Positions 44,626 through 45,126 of a DNA stretch of 45,126 nt are shown piece after piece (the first letter of the stretch is position 1; every line of letters starts with the position of its first letter). The notes under the pieces were generated by a model. It saw nothing but the letters and a program-made list of their open reading frames with translations. It was not told the origin of the DNA and made no database searches. The position numbers and the translations under genes were made by a program. The DNA lies in contig CAYLND010000012.1 in NCBI GenBank assembly GCA_964384905.1, positions 1-45,126 of the forward strand, given 5' to 3'. The stretch comes from Gp22-AA3 sp964384905. GTDB taxonomy: Bacteria; Acidobacteriota; Polarisedimenticolia; Gp22-AA2.

Positions 44626-45126
44626 TCAGGATCGGCCGGCCGAGGCCGTTTTCCTGCCCGCGGTCTTGCTCGATGTCTTGAAGACGAGGGCCACCATTCC
44701 CAGACCGACCTTGTCGCCGCTGACGATGCGTGTCGGCGTGCCGGAACCCAGGCGCGTCCCATTGACGAACGTGCCGTTCAGGGCGCCCACCTCTTCCGAC
44801 AGCATGAAGGCCCCCTCCTGCAGCACGATCCGCGCGTGACGTCGCGACACCGATCGGTTGATGTCGACCTGGGTCAGGTCGATTTCGGGCCGCGTGCCGG
44901 TCACCGGATCGTACCGGCCGATGAGAGCCGTCTCGGAGGTGATCGGGAAGTGCCGTGAGCCGCCCTCGAGCACCAGGAGCGCCAGCGCCCCGTCCGGGAC
45001 CTCGATCTCCCCAAGGGGCTTGGGAGCGGCCTGAAGACCCGCGGGCCGCGCGGCACCCGCCCGGGGGGGCGGCGGCCCGGCCCGGCGGGCGGTTGCCCAC
45101 GCCCCCCCCCCCCAGACCGGAAGGCC
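44626..45126 (-). CDS. FHA-domain protein, N-terminus outside the window
   Basis: The reverse-strand frame is open from the right edge to a stop at 44626; a start at 44973 (GTG) is possible but the frame continues upstream through a Pro/Ala/Arg-rich linker. The visible C-terminus is a forkhead-associated domain: ETALIGRYDP, VSRRHARIVLQEG and LNGTFVNGTRLG, the Gly-Arg, Ser-x-x-His and Asn-Gly pattern that binds phosphothreonine. It suggests a Ser/Thr kinase signalling partner or a zinc-ribbon/FHA type protein. The ubiD start follows 11 bases after its stop. The last 25 bases of the window include 12 consecutive C, so the frame there is uncertain. Confidence 0.75.
   Translation of the reverse strand, partial: GLPVWGGGAWATARRAGPPPPRAGAARPAGLQAAPKPLGEIEVPDGALALLVLEGGSRHFPITSETALIGRYDPVTGTRPEIDLTQVDINRSVSRRHARIVLQEGAFMLSEEVGALNGTFVNGTRLGSGTPTRIVSGDKVGLGMVALVFKTSSKTAGRKTASAGRS

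Overview
The window is GC-rich DNA from a diderm (LPS-bearing) bacterium: it encodes LptE and fused LptF-LptG, plus an outer-membrane type polysaccharide exporter. The gene order parB-parA / bifunctional nuclease / miaB / HIT / HU / rpsA / hisC / rluB / scpB / scpA / trpS / ubiD, together with large TPR-phosphatase proteins, suggests Acidobacteriota or a related phylum. That assignment is inference from style and context, not a database result. Coding density is very high, genes often overlap by 1-11 bases, and GTG and TTG starts are common. No tRNA, rRNA, insertion sequence, CRISPR array or prophage was seen, and no gene-free stretch exceeds about 260 bases.

Region 1 (1-12999, all minus strand, transcribed right to left) is one tightly overlapping operon of at least 11 genes. 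Its head is a RiPP-like cassette: nucleotidyltransferase-fold protein, PqqD/RRE protein, radical SAM/SPASM enzyme, a 63-residue Cys-containing peptide ending in Ser, and an HPr-kinase-like protein. It runs straight into a receiver-domain protein, a degenerate GspE/PilB-HD-GYP fusion, a peptidase-like/SLBB export fusion, a Wzc-like co-polymerase/tyrosine kinase, an O-antigen ligase-like polymerase and a flippase cut by the left edge. The order implies that one promoter near 13040-13065 makes a modified peptide and an exopolysaccharide machine together. This is the most novel part of the window.

Region 2 (13208-28917, plus strand) is mostly housekeeping: leuS, lptE, holA, guaA, dnaE, metK, ahcY. 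It ends with a membrane-anchored SPFH-phosphatase-TPR triple fusion and a secreted HEAT-repeat protein. metK appears to have its own promoter overlapping the dnaE stop.

Region 3 (28927-45126, minus strand) contains several transcription units. Reading in the direction of transcription from the right edge, they are: FHA protein (5' end outside the window), ubiD-family decarboxylase, an unknown 89-residue protein, trpS, scpA, scpB, rluB and hisC; then rpsA, HU/IHF, HIT hydrolase and miaB from a strong promoter at 38454-38482; then a bifunctional nuclease from its own promoter; then parA-parB; then a one-chain LptF-LptG fusion with a promoter almost touching its start codon. The 160-base gap between parB and lptFG carries two perfect palindromes.
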